Source: Pseudomonadota bacterium
GTDB taxonomy: Bacteria > Pseudomonadota > Alphaproteobacteria > RF32 > CAG-239
NCBI GenBank assembly: GCA_018362935.1
Contig: JAHALQ010000012.1
Location: 1-56,409 of the forward strand
Length of the DNA: 56,409 nt
Reading direction: 5' to 3'
Shown: piece by piece, positions 42,451 to 51,188 of the stretch
Layout of the letters: each line of letters begins with the position of its first letter
Numbering within the stretch: the first letter of the stretch is position 1
Position numbers and translations under genes: made by a program
The notes under the pieces: model-generated
Told to the model about the DNA's origin: nothing
The model's input: the letters and a program-made list of their open reading frames with translations, nothing else
Databases searched by the model: none

Positions 42451-43644
42451 ATGACAATGAGAAATACAGGATTGGTCTTGACAGCAGTTGTACTGTTTTT
42501 GGGCGCCTGCAAGGACGAACAGAAACAGGCCGCGCAAAATATACCGACAGTGGAGGCCATCCGGGTTTCCCCGCAAAATATCCCCTTGCATCTTGAATAT
42601 TCAGCCCGTACCCAGGGATCTAAAGAAACCGCCGTGCGCGCCCGGGTCAGCGGCATTTTGCTGAAACGAAATTATGTTGAAGGGGCTCGTGTCAACGAAG
42701 GCGACGTTTTGTTTGAAATCGACCATGAACCGTATAAAGTCGCACTGGCTCAGGCTGAGGCAAAACTGGCACAGACCAAAGCCCAGCTGACAGCTGCCGA
42801 ATCGCAATGGAAGAGAATTTCGCAATTGTTTAATGAACGGATTGTGAGCGAGAAATCCCGTGACGAGGCCAAAGCTAATCTGGACAGCCTGAAAGCTTCT
42901 TTGGAACTCGCGCAGGCCGAAGTTGATTCGGCACAGCTTAATTTGAATTATACGACCGTTACGGCACCGATTGCCGGGATGACCAGTATGGAAACCGTTT
43001 CAGAAGGCAGCCTGATTGCCGAGAATGACCAGCTGACAAGCATTACCCAGCTGGATCCGATTTATGTTATTTTTTCGGCTTCCGAAAATGAATTGTTTAA
43101 ACTCGGTTCAATGGTTGAAAAAGGCCTGATTGTCAATACCAGCACGTCAAATAGCTCGAAAAAACGCAAAATAGCCGCGCAGGTGCGTTATAACAACGGA
43201 CAGCTTTATCCGCTGGACGGAGAAATCGATTTTATCAACCCGTCAATTGACGAAACAACCGGCACGCTGAAACTGCGCGCCAAATTTCCTAATCCCGATA
43301 AAAAACTTATTCCCGGACAGTTTGTCCGTCTGAGCATGGGCAACATTGTCCGCAAAGACGCGATTGTAGTTCCGCAGGAAGCCGTTATGCAGGGCGCCAA
43401 GGGATCATTTGTTTACCGGTTGAGTCCGCAGAATATGGTTGAAAGCGTCACTGTTGAAACCGGCGTGCAGACCGAGGACGGCAAATGGATAATCGACGAA
43501 GGCCTCAAAGCGGGTGATGCGGTCATTATCAACGGTTTGATGAAAGTCCGTCCGGGAACCCCGGCGCAGGCTATCATCAAAGAGCAGGACGTTGCCGGAA
43601 AACAACCGGAAGACGGGGCGGCCGCAAATCCGAAAGTTCAATAA
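42451..43644 (+). CDS. acrA: RND efflux periplasmic adaptor (AcrA-type lipoprotein)
   Basis: 397 residues. Type II signal peptide with lipobox FLGAC, so it is anchored by lipid in the periplasm. Membrane-fusion-protein domains: paired lipoyl halves (SGILLKRNYVEGARVNEGD and VTAPIAGMTSMETVSEGSL), a coiled hairpin, and barrel plus membrane-proximal parts. Pairs with the pump gene 26 bases downstream. It is transcribed divergently from aaxBC. Confidence 0.92.
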   Translation: MTMRNTGLVLTAVVLFLGACKDEQKQAAQNIPTVEAIRVSPQNIPLHLEYSARTQGSKETAVRARVSGILLKRNYVEGARVNEGDVLFEIDHEPYKVALAQAEAKLAQTKAQLTAAESQWKRISQLFNERIVSEKSRDEAKANLDSLKASLELAQAEVDSAQLNLNYTTVTAPIAGMTSMETVSEGSLIAENDQLTSITQLDPIYVIFSASENELFKLGSMVEKGLIVNTSTSNSSKKRKIAAQVRYNNGQLYPLDGEIDFINPSIDETTGTLKLRAKFPNPDKKLIPGQFVRLSMGNIVRKDAIVVPQEAVMQGAKGSFVYRLSPQNMVESVTVETGVQTEDGKWIIDEGLKAGDAVIINGLMKVRPGTPAQAIIKEQDVAGKQPEDGAAANPKVQ

Positions 43645-43670
43645 CTGTCATTATATAAGGGATTAACTCC

Positions 43671-46600
43671 ATGTTTTCGAAGTTTTTTATTCAGCGGCCG
43701 ATTTTTGCCACGGTTATTTCTTTGGTAATTCTTTTGGCCGGACTGGTTTCGATAAAGGTGCTGCCGATTGAGCAATACCCCAACATCGTGGCTCCCGAAA
43801 TTCAGATTTCGGCGGTTTATCCGGGCGCGACGGCCGAAGTTCTGGCCGATACGGTGGCGGCACCGATCGAACAGGCGATTAACGGCGTCAAAAACATGAT
43901 TTATATGTATTCGACGGCTACTTCCAGCGGTTACCTGACAATCGGCGCGGTTTTTGAAATCGGCACGGATGCCGATCAGGCGACGATTGACATCAACAAC
44001 AAAGTGCAGTCGGCGATGTCCAATCTGCCGGCGGAAGTGACCAAGCAGGGCGTGACGGTTCAGGAAAAGTCCAATAACATTTTGCAGGTTGTGACGATGC
44101 AGTCGTCCAACGAACAATATGACACGGTTTATGTGTCAAACTACGCGCTGTTGAATATTATTGATGAAATCAAGCGTATTAAAGGCGTGGGCGACGCTTC
44201 TTTGTTTGCCAGCCAGGATTATTCGATGCGCATCTGGCTGAGCCCTGACAAACTTGCCGATTTTGATATGACGCCGACAGACGTGATTGCCGCCATTCAG
44301 GAACAAAACTCGCAGTTTGCGGCCGGACAGTTCGGCCAGGAGCCGATGGACAATCCTGTATCTTATACGTACAGTGTCAATACCAAAGGGCGTTTGGTTG
44401 ACGCCAATGAATTCGGCAACATCATTCTGCGTTCGGATAATACGGGTGCGGCGCTGCGTCTTAAAGACGTGGCGAGAATCGAACTCGGTGCGCAGGATTA
44501 CAGCGTACAGTCAACTTATAACGGTGAGGAGGCGGTGGCTTTTGCGATTTATCTGCAAAGCGGCGCCAACGCGTTGGAGGTTTCTGAACAAGTACGGGCG
44601 ACGATGGAACGCCTGTCAAAGAATTTTCCGGAAGGAATAACCTATAAAATTCCTTATGATACGACAATTTTCGTTAAGGTTTCGATTAATGAGGTGGTTC
44701 ATACGTTTTTTGAAGCGGTTATTCTGGTTATCCTGGTCGTTTATCTGTTTTTGCAAAATTTCAGGGCGACTTTGATTCCGATTTTGGCGGTGCCGGTGTC
44801 GATTGTCGGTGCTTTTGCCGGGATGTATCTGCTCGGTTTTTCAATCAACCTGCTGACTTTGTTCGGGCTTATTCTGGCTATCGGTATTGTGGTGGATGAC
44901 GCGATTATCGTGCTTGAGAATGTCGAACGCCTGATGAGCGAAGAAAAACTTTCGCCCAAAGATGCCGCCATTAAAGCCATGCAGGAAGTTTCAGGGCCGG
45001 TTGTGGCGGTGGCGCTGGTTTTGTCATCCGTCTTTCTGCCGATTGGCTTTTTGGGCGGTATGACCGGCGTCATGTATCAGCAGTTTGCGGTGACGATTGC
45101 TATTTCGGTTTTGATTTCAGCCTTTGTGGCTCTGACGCTGACGCCGGCACTGTGTGCTTTGCTGATTAAGCCGGGGCATAACGAACCGAATGCCTTTTTC
45201 CGCGCGTTTAACCGCGGTTTTGAAAAGACGACCGAATGGTATCTGGCGGGCGTGCGCTTTTTTCTCAAACACAGGACGCTGGCTGTCGGCGGTTTTGTTC
45301 TGGTTTGCGCCGGGATTGCGCTGATGTTTAAGATTCTTCCGGGCGGACTGGTGCCGGGCGAAGACCAAGGCTCGCTGCTGATGGCTTATAATATGCCGCC
45401 CGCCAGCTCTTTGTCGCGGACAGACCGGTTTACCAATACGGTGGCTAAAGCGGTGAAACAGAATCCCAATGTGTCCGACGTTTTGACAATCAGCGGCTTC
45501 AACATGCTGTCGGGGTCGCAGAACACCTATTCGGGCATCAGCTTTATTGTTTTGAACGACTGGGATTCCCGCAAAGAAGACAGCCAGTCGGCCGACAATC
45601 TGGCACGGTTGTTTACGGCGATGGGCATGGGCATGGTACCGTCTATGCCGGAGCTTGCCAATCTGGAAGGAATCGGCTATGCGTTCTCGCTGCCGCCGAT
45701 TATGGGTATGAGCACGACCGGCGGTTTTGAAGGGTACATACAAAATAAAGCCGGCGCTACGCCGCAGGGGCTTATGGCCAAGACCGAGGAGTTTTTGGCC
45801 GAAGCGGCCAAACATCCGGCCTTGTCTAACGTCAAAACGACTTTTTCGGTCGGCACACCGCAGTACCGTATTGATTTGGACCGTGAAAAAGCGCGGGCCC
45901 TCGGCGTGGCGATTAATGATGTGTACACGGTTATGCAGTCGACTTTCGGCAGCCTCTATGTTAATGATTTTACCTATATGGGGCGCAATTTCCGGGTAAC
46001 GATGCAGGCCGAGGCAAAATTCCGCCGTTCGCCGGATGATTTGCGCTATGTTTATGTCAAGTCAAAAAGCGGCCAGCTGGTTCCGCTTTCGACCCTGATT
46101 ACGGTTGAACGCGTGCCGGGGCCGGAGCTGATTAACCGCTTTAATATCTTTCCGGCGGCCAAGATTATGGGCGACCCGGCTCCCGGTTATTCTTCGGGAC
46201 AGGCGATTGCCGCTATGGAAGAAGTTGCGGCCGAGGTTTTGGGCAATGATTACGCATTGTCGTGGATTGGTTCGGCTTATCAGGAAAAACTGGCGGGCGG
46301 GGCGTCGACACAGGCGTTTGTTTTCGGCCTGATTATGATTTTCCTGATATTGTCCGCGCAGTATGAAAAATGGTCGCTGCCTTTTGTCGTTATATTGTCG
46401 GTGCCGTTCGCGGTTCTGGGCGCGTTGCTGGCAACTTGGGCGCGCGGTTTGGAAAATGACCTTTATTTTCAGGTCGGGTTGGTGACGCTTATCGGCCTGG
46501 CAGCAAAAAATGCCATTTTGATTGTCGAATTTGCGGTTATGAAAGTTGAAGAAGGCCTTTCCTATGCCGATGCGGCAATAGAAGCGGCCAAGCTGCGTTT

Positions 46601-46814
46601 CCGCCCGATTGTGATGACCTCGCTGGCCTTTACGTTCGGCGTATTGCCACTGGCAATTTCGACCGGCGCCGGCGCGGGATCGCGCCATGCCATCGGCACC
46701 GGCATGATCGGCGGCATGATTGCCTCGACTTTTGTGGCAACGTTGTTTGTCCCGATGATGTTTGCGATTGTCGGCGAACTGTCGTCACGCAAAAAGCCTG
46801 AAGAAAAAGAGTAG
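43671..46814 (+). CDS. acrB: RND efflux pump, AcrB-type inner-membrane transporter
   Basis: 1047 residues, normal length for AcrB. Opening SKFFIQRPIFATVISLVILL and the proton-relay helix IGIVVDDAIIVLENVERLM with the Asp pair are diagnostic; GRNFRVTMQAEAKFR and the C-terminal GAGAGSRHAIGTGMIGGM follow the hydrophobe/amphiphile-efflux branch (HAE1). It exports hydrophobic drugs, bile acids or dyes, driven by protons. No TolC-like gene follows; an intrinsic terminator ends the operon. Confidence 0.96.
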   Translation: MFSKFFIQRPIFATVISLVILLAGLVSIKVLPIEQYPNIVAPEIQISAVYPGATAEVLADTVAAPIEQAINGVKNMIYMYSTATSSGYLTIGAVFEIGTDADQATIDINNKVQSAMSNLPAEVTKQGVTVQEKSNNILQVVTMQSSNEQYDTVYVSNYALLNIIDEIKRIKGVGDASLFASQDYSMRIWLSPDKLADFDMTPTDVIAAIQEQNSQFAAGQFGQEPMDNPVSYTYSVNTKGRLVDANEFGNIILRSDNTGAALRLKDVARIELGAQDYSVQSTYNGEEAVAFAIYLQSGANALEVSEQVRATMERLSKNFPEGITYKIPYDTTIFVKVSINEVVHTFFEAVILVILVVYLFLQNFRATLIPILAVPVSIVGAFAGMYLLGFSINLLTLFGLILAIGIVVDDAIIVLENVERLMSEEKLSPKDAAIKAMQEVSGPVVAVALVLSSVFLPIGFLGGMTGVMYQQFAVTIAISVLISAFVALTLTPALCALLIKPGHNEPNAFFRAFNRGFEKTTEWYLAGVRFFLKHRTLAVGGFVLVCAGIALMFKILPGGLVPGEDQGSLLMAYNMPPASSLSRTDRFTNTVAKAVKQNPNVSDVLTISGFNMLSGSQNTYSGISFIVLNDWDSRKEDSQSADNLARLFTAMGMGMVPSMPELANLEGIGYAFSLPPIMGMSTTGGFEGYIQNKAGATPQGLMAKTEEFLAEAAKHPALSNVKTTFSVGTPQYRIDLDREKARALGVAINDVYTVMQSTFGSLYVNDFTYMGRNFRVTMQAEAKFRRSPDDLRYVYVKSKSGQLVPLSTLITVERVPGPELINRFNIFPAAKIMGDPAPGYSSGQAIAAMEEVAAEVLGNDYALSWIGSAYQEKLAGGASTQAFVFGLIMIFLILSAQYEKWSLPFVVILSVPFAVLGALLATWARGLENDLYFQVGLVTLIGLAAKNAILIVEFAVMKVEEGLSYADAAIEAAKLRFRPIVMTSLAFTFGVLPLAISTGAGAGSRHAIGTGMIGGMIASTFVATLFVPMMFAIVGELSSRKKPEEKE

Positions 46815-46822
46815 GGTACAAA

Positions 46823-46856
46823 AAAATCCCCGTTTCCTGTTGGAAGCGGGGATTTT
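46823..46856 (+). terminator. Intrinsic terminator of the acrAB operon
   Basis: AAAATCCCCGTTTCC pairs with GGAAGCGGGGATTTT around TGTT. Confidence 0.92.
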
Positions 46857-46874
46857 GTTTATAAATGGGGTGTA

Positions 46875-47087
46875 TCAGGCAATAATATTCGGCATAATGC
46901 GGGCTTCAACGTTTTTTATTTTCTTCTGAACGCCGGTGCGCAGGCTGTTGAGCTGTTTGGCCTGAAAAAAGTCTATGGTTTTGTTGTTGGAAACAAGATG
47001 TTTGATATCAGAGCATACACGCCTTTCTTCCAGCTTCAGTTCGCAAAGTTGATGCTGCAGTCTGGCGGTGGAGTTTTGATTAAACAT
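46875..47087 (-). CDS. DUF465 (YdcH-like) small protein
   Basis: 70 residues, one helical hairpin: LQHQLCELKLEERRVCSDI, then FFQAKQLNSLRTGVQKKIKN and the ending IMPNIIA. The paired helices and an I-x-P-x-I-I-A end are typical of DUF465 proteins, common in Alphaproteobacteria and of unknown function. AAAGGA lies ten bases before the ATG. Confidence 0.75.
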   Translation of the reverse strand: MFNQNSTARLQHQLCELKLEERRVCSDIKHLVSNNKTIDFFQAKQLNSLRTGVQKKIKNVEARIMPNIIA

Positions 47088-47211
47088 ATAAAGTCAGTCC
47101 TTTCTTGAAAAAACATCTGTTAAAATAAACTTTTTACTGGAAAGTATCTTAAAAATCTGTATTAGTATACATCAAAAAGGACAATAATGCAACTCAAAAG
47201 GAGAATTTTTA

Positions 47212-48291
47212 ATGAGTTCGATAAAAAGAATTGGAATTTTAACCAGCGGCGGAGACTGTGCCGGTTTGAATGCCGTTATCAGCGCCGTTGTCAAAGCTGC
47301 AACCAAAAAAGGCTGGGAAGTATACGGTATTCATAACGGAACGGACGGGATTACGGAAAAACCGCACCGTTATGAGGTTTTGACAGTTCATAATTTTTCG
47401 GATTCTCCGTGGCCGCGGCTGAGCGGTTCATATCTGGGTTCGCTGAATAAAGGCGTCAAGATGGAATCTTTGGAAGAGATGACCAGAAAGTTCTCTATCG
47501 GCGTTAAGGAACTCGGCCTTGACGCGATTGTCGTTGTCGGCGGCGACGGCAGTATGAACATCGTTTCCAATTACTGCAAAGGCAGTTTGGCCAGAGTTGT
47601 CGGTATTCCCAAAACAATCGACAATGATACGCCGATTACCGAATTTTCGGTCGGGTTTCATTCGGCAGTGCAGGTCTGCACCAGCGCGATTGACAGCCTG
47701 GAACTGACGGCCCGTTCGCACAACCGCGCTTTGATTATGGAAGTTATGGGGCGCGATGCCGGACATCTGGCAATGCATTCGGCGATTGCCGGCGCGGCTG
47801 ATATTTGTCTGGTGCCGGAAATTCCGTATACGATTGACGGCGTTATCAATAAACTCAAAGAAATCAAGGCCAGCGGCCGAAATCATGCCGTTATTGTCGT
47901 TTCGGAAGGCATCAAGACCGAATCCGGCGAACATCTGTCAAATAAGAAAAATCTGGTCGGTGAAGCTGTTTACGGCGGTATTTCGCAGTATCTGTGCAGC
48001 GAAATCAGTGCCCGTTACAATGCGTTTCAGGTTCGCACCACCACGCTCGGCCACATTCAGCGTTCCGGCGTGCCGGTAGCGTTTGACCGCCTGCTGGCTT
48101 CTTTGTACGGCGCGGAAGCGGTTGAAATTCTGGCTCGCGGCGAGGACAACAAAATGGTCATCTGGAAAGACGGCGCCGTTTCTTCGGTTGATTTGAGCGA
48201 AGTCGTCAAAGCCGGCACCACTCTGCTGAATCCGAAGAGCCAGTATGTCAAAGCAGCCAAAGAGCTCAATATGTACATCGGCGAAATTTAG
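47212..48291 (+). CDS. pfkA: 6-phosphofructokinase
   Basis: 359 residues. Phosphorylates fructose 6-phosphate in glycolysis. GILTSGGDCAGLNAVI opens the protein; VVGGDGSM (110-115) and GIPKTIDNDT (131-140) carry the phosphoryl-donor and catalytic sites. Gly112 is the ATP-type residue (PPi enzymes have Asp), while Lys134 is the residue usually found in PPi enzymes and in ATP-using group III enzymes. So ATP use is predicted but not certain. AAAAGGAG precedes the ATG. Confidence 0.92.
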   Translation: MSSIKRIGILTSGGDCAGLNAVISAVVKAATKKGWEVYGIHNGTDGITEKPHRYEVLTVHNFSDSPWPRLSGSYLGSLNKGVKMESLEEMTRKFSIGVKELGLDAIVVVGGDGSMNIVSNYCKGSLARVVGIPKTIDNDTPITEFSVGFHSAVQVCTSAIDSLELTARSHNRALIMEVMGRDAGHLAMHSAIAGAADICLVPEIPYTIDGVINKLKEIKASGRNHAVIVVSEGIKTESGEHLSNKKNLVGEAVYGGISQYLCSEISARYNAFQVRTTTLGHIQRSGVPVAFDRLLASLYGAEAVEILARGEDNKMVIWKDGAVSSVDLSEVVKAGTTLLNPKSQYVKAAKELNMYIGEI

Positions 48292-48398
48292 GCTAAAACA
48301 GATTCTAAAAACTTGTTGCATTTTTAATAAATTAATGTTACAAGCAAAGAACAAAATCGGATTAACACTATTTAACGTATTGAAAAGGGGTGATTTAA

Positions 48399-48605
48399 GT
48401 GGTTCAAGTTACTGTTATCGGTAATGATGTTGGTCAGTCTTTGAAGGTTTTGAAAAAGAAAATGCAGCGCGAAGGTATCTTCCGTGAGATGAAACTGCGC
48501 CGTTGTCATGAGAAAAATTCAGAGAAAAAGGCCCGTCGTCAGGCTGAAGCCGTCAGACGTGCCCGCAAACAACTTCGGAAACGCTTAGATACTGAAGGCT
48601 TCTAG
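48399..48605 (+). CDS. rpsU: 30S ribosomal protein S21
   Basis: 68 residues starting at GTG 48399, with AAAAGGGG upstream. VQVTVIGNDVGQSLKVLKKK and FREMKLRRCHEKNSEKKARR are diagnostic. Helps start translation. Terminator follows. Confidence 0.95.
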   Translation: MVQVTVIGNDVGQSLKVLKKKMQREGIFREMKLRRCHEKNSEKKARRQAEAVRRARKQLRKRLDTEGF

Positions 48606-48627
48606 TAAGCTCTTGGAATTTTGTAAT

Positions 48628-48654
48628 AACCCTGTCTAACGGACGGGGTTTTTT
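48628..48654 (+). terminator. Intrinsic terminator of rpsU
   Basis: AACCCTGTC and GACGGGGTT pair (one G-U) around TAACG, then a T run. Confidence 0.85.
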
Positions 48655-48704
48655 ATTGAAATTAATATGGACGCAATATATGCTTGTTACAGAGGTGTTT
48701 ATAT

Positions 48705-49340
48705 ATGTCGAAACAAATTACCAGACAAGATGCAGAAAAAATGCTTCAGGCTGTGCGGGAGCGCTGGGTGTCTATTGGTCGTGCCCGCGATACTTTGTTT
48801 ATGTATGACAATCATATATACGGCGCGGCAAGAGTTGCCGAAGGCATAGCCGCAAAGTCCGGCTATATGAATCCGGAACGCGCTTATATATCTGCCTTAT
48901 TACACGATGTTGCAAAAATTGATGAGTCGCCGGAATCAAATCTTGGCCGGTTCCATGGAATTATGGGCTATGAATTGCTTAAAGACAAAGACACAGACGC
49001 AGCTCGAGCCGCTCTGCTTCATGAAATGCCTTGGAACAAGGTGATTAAAGAAAAATTTTTGGGAAATGATGACGATTATAAATTTGCTTTGGATTTTGCG
49101 GCGAAACATCCCTTGAGAGACGAGGACTTGTTGATACAGCTTGCCGACGCTATGGCAAACAAAAACGGTATTGTGACGCTGGAGCAGCGGTTGGCTGATT
49201 TTATGAGCCGTTCGGGTTACGAAGGGCAGTTTAGGAAAAATATTCAAATGCCAACGTCAGCCATTCAGTCATATTTGGATATAAAGCAATATTTTGATAA
49301 AAAACTCGGTATGAATATATATGACTTGTTTTTTAGCTGA
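48705..49340 (+). CDS. HD-domain phosphohydrolase-like protein
   Basis: 211 residues from ATG 48705, where AGAGGTG is well spaced (an upstream ATG is rejected). The HD motif is in ISALLHDVAKIDES, with an upstream His in YDNHIYGAARVAEGIA, and a later LADAMANKNG supplying another metal ligand. HD proteins hydrolyse nucleotides or phosphodiesters; the substrate is not clear. Not close to relA/spoT or YqeK by length and motif alone. Confidence 0.75.
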   Translation: MSKQITRQDAEKMLQAVRERWVSIGRARDTLFMYDNHIYGAARVAEGIAAKSGYMNPERAYISALLHDVAKIDESPESNLGRFHGIMGYELLKDKDTDAARAALLHEMPWNKVIKEKFLGNDDDYKFALDFAAKHPLRDEDLLIQLADAMANKNGIVTLEQRLADFMSRSGYEGQFRKNIQMPTSAIQSYLDIKQYFDKKLGMNIYDLFFS

Positions 49341-49399
49341 ATGACTTTTTAGAATGTTTACGGTACGTCCGTTGCGGGCGCCTTATGTAATTTTGAAAT

Positions 49400-49666
49400 T
49401 TAGCGCAGCTGCGAATCCTTGCTGCCGCGGCGGTTGTAGAGTTCGGCGGCATGGGATTGTTTATCGGCTTCTTCCTGACAGTCAACGCACAGCCGCACAC
49501 CCGGAACGGCACGGCGGCGTCCTTCGGGAATCGGATCGCCGCATTCTTCGCAGAATTCCAAACTTTCGCCGCAAGACTGCTGTTTGCGGACACGCATAAT
49601 CTCGTCTTTAACCGAATCTTCTATCTGCGCGTGAACCGCGCCGTCTTGTGCCCAGCCGTTTGCCAT
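49400..49666 (-). CDS. DksA/TraR-type zinc-finger protein (short, YbiI-like)
   Basis: 88 residues. The C4 zinc finger is CEECGDPIPEGRRRAVPGVR then LCVDCQ (four cysteines). It lacks the long coiled-coil of full DksA, so it is the small YbiI/TraR-like form. These bind RNA polymerase in the secondary channel; a role here is inferred. GGAG precedes the ATG. Confidence 0.88.
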   Translation of the reverse strand: MANGWAQDGAVHAQIEDSVKDEIMRVRKQQSCGESLEFCEECGDPIPEGRRRAVPGVRLCVDCQEEADKQSHAAELYNRRGSKDSQLR

Positions 49667-49777
49667 TTTTTTCTCCTTTGTTTAAAGATAGTAAATTTGA
49701 AACAGGATTTCAAGCCGCGTTATAAAATGGTTGTTTTTGTGAGCGGTTGCGGGTATTTTGTTACAAGGAGAACTGAA

Positions 49778-50269
49778 ATGATAAAAAGTTTTGCGCCGGT
49801 TATTGATGAAAACACGCGTATTTTAATTCTCGGTACGATGCCGGGCGTGGCTTCACTTTTGGCAAACGAATATTACGGGCATAAGCAGAATGCGTTTTGG
49901 AAAATTATGAGCCTTTGTTTTAATAATGGGCGGGAGTGGGTTGATTATGCCGAAAAAATCCGTTGTCTGCGCGCCCACGGCGTCGGTTTGTGGGACAATC
50001 TCAAAAGCTGCTGCCGCAAGGGCAGCCTCGACAGCGATATTAAAAGCCCCGAACCGAATGATATTGCCGGCCTGCTGCAAAAATATCCGGGTGTGAAAAA
50101 GATATTGTTTAACGGGCGCAAATCTTATGAATTTTTTAAAAAATATCATGCGCCGCTGCTGGAAATATGCGAAACCGAAATTATGCCTTCGACCAGCCCG
50201 GCCAATGCGACTATCAGCCGAGAAGAAAAGTACCGGCAATGGAGCAGGGCGCTTGGGTGTTGCAGATAA
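49778..50269 (+). CDS. DNA-deoxyinosine (hypoxanthine) glycosylase, UDG superfamily
   Basis: 163 residues from ATG 49778, with AAGGAG eight bases upstream; longer frames to the left are not real. The opening FAPVIDENTRILILGTMPGV, then YYGHKQNAFWKIM and the C-terminal PSTSPANATIS match the hypoxanthine-DNA glycosylase branch of the uracil-DNA glycosylase superfamily, which removes deaminated adenine. Single gene. Confidence 0.85.
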   Translation: MIKSFAPVIDENTRILILGTMPGVASLLANEYYGHKQNAFWKIMSLCFNNGREWVDYAEKIRCLRAHGVGLWDNLKSCCRKGSLDSDIKSPEPNDIAGLLQKYPGVKKILFNGRKSYEFFKKYHAPLLEICETEIMPSTSPANATISREEKYRQWSRALGCCR

Positions 50270-50354
50270 GCGGCGTATCGGTTTAGCAAATTATTATGAA
50301 GACGCGCGGACATCCGGGCGATGAAAAAATATATATAAACTGAAAGGACTAAAC

Positions 50355-51188
50355 ATGCTGACAACCAGCGAACGCGTGGCGCTTTATCAAAAAGAACTTG
50401 CGGAAGACAAAAAACTTCCCGCGTTTGACATTTATGCGTTTGTTTTTAACTCTTTTTATTATCTTTATTATGACAGCTTCCGCTGGTTTTTGCTTTTTGT
50501 TTTACTGCCGGTAATCGGCATGTTTATACCGGGCGACCCCGCTTTTAATTATTTGTGCGGAATGCTGGCGGCGCGCGTTATTAACGGTTTTGCAGCGCCG
50601 CGCATTATCCGGCGGGTTAAAGAAAAATATGTCGGGCAGTTTGCCGAGGCGAATTCTGAGGCAAGGATTGAGTATTTTTCGGTTTCGCCGCTGCGGCTGG
50701 TGGTTTTGAGCATTCTCAGCTTCGGTTTGTACCTGTTTTACTGGACGTATAAAAACTGGGCGGCCGTCAGAAAATACACCAAAGACGATGTTTGGCCGAT
50801 TTTGTGGGGATGGTTTTTGTGGTTGTTTTTTATTATTCCGCTGTTTTTGCGGATGCGCGACAGCCTGCGGAAAGATGGGCGTCCGACTAAGGGATTTATG
50901 ATTTATGCATCTTTGTATATTGTGTTTTATCTGGCATATCGTTTGGGGGACGCTTTTGTTGAAAGTCTGATGAATTATTCGCTGCCGCTGGGGCTGGCTG
51001 TCATATATACGGCTCTCGCGGCTTTTGTAATTATGCCCTTCTTTCTGATTCCGGTTCAGAGGCAAATCAACGCTTATAACAAAGAGCCGGTACGCAAAGG
51101 CGTGCTGCCGGGCGAGATTCTGGTCACGCTAATTGGCATCTACGTGTTTCTGCGCGCCGCGGGGATTATTCCCGGCGGTCTGATTTAA
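50355..51188 (+). CDS. Multi-pass membrane protein (DUF2628/DUF4234-like)
   Basis: 277 residues, about seven hydrophobic segments. The N-terminal part (FVFNSFYYLYYDSFRWFLLF) resembles DUF2628 and the middle (GLYLFYWTYKNWAAVRK) the DUF4234 family, both of unknown function. AAAGGA precedes the ATG. Its stop codon overlaps the stop of the convergent oxidoreductase gene. Confidence 0.75.
   Translation: MLTTSERVALYQKELAEDKKLPAFDIYAFVFNSFYYLYYDSFRWFLLFVLLPVIGMFIPGDPAFNYLCGMLAARVINGFAAPRIIRRVKEKYVGQFAEANSEARIEYFSVSPLRLVVLSILSFGLYLFYWTYKNWAAVRKYTKDDVWPILWGWFLWLFFIIPLFLRMRDSLRKDGRPTKGFMIYASLYIVFYLAYRLGDAFVESLMNYSLPLGLAVIYTALAAFVIMPFFLIPVQRQINAYNKEPVRKGVLPGEILVTLIGIYVFLRAAGIIPGGLI

Noticed and set aside
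47212..48291. PPi-dependent phosphofructokinase
   Set aside because: PPi enzymes have GGDDS/GGDDT; this one has GGDGS, so ATP is more likely despite the Lys in PKTIDND.
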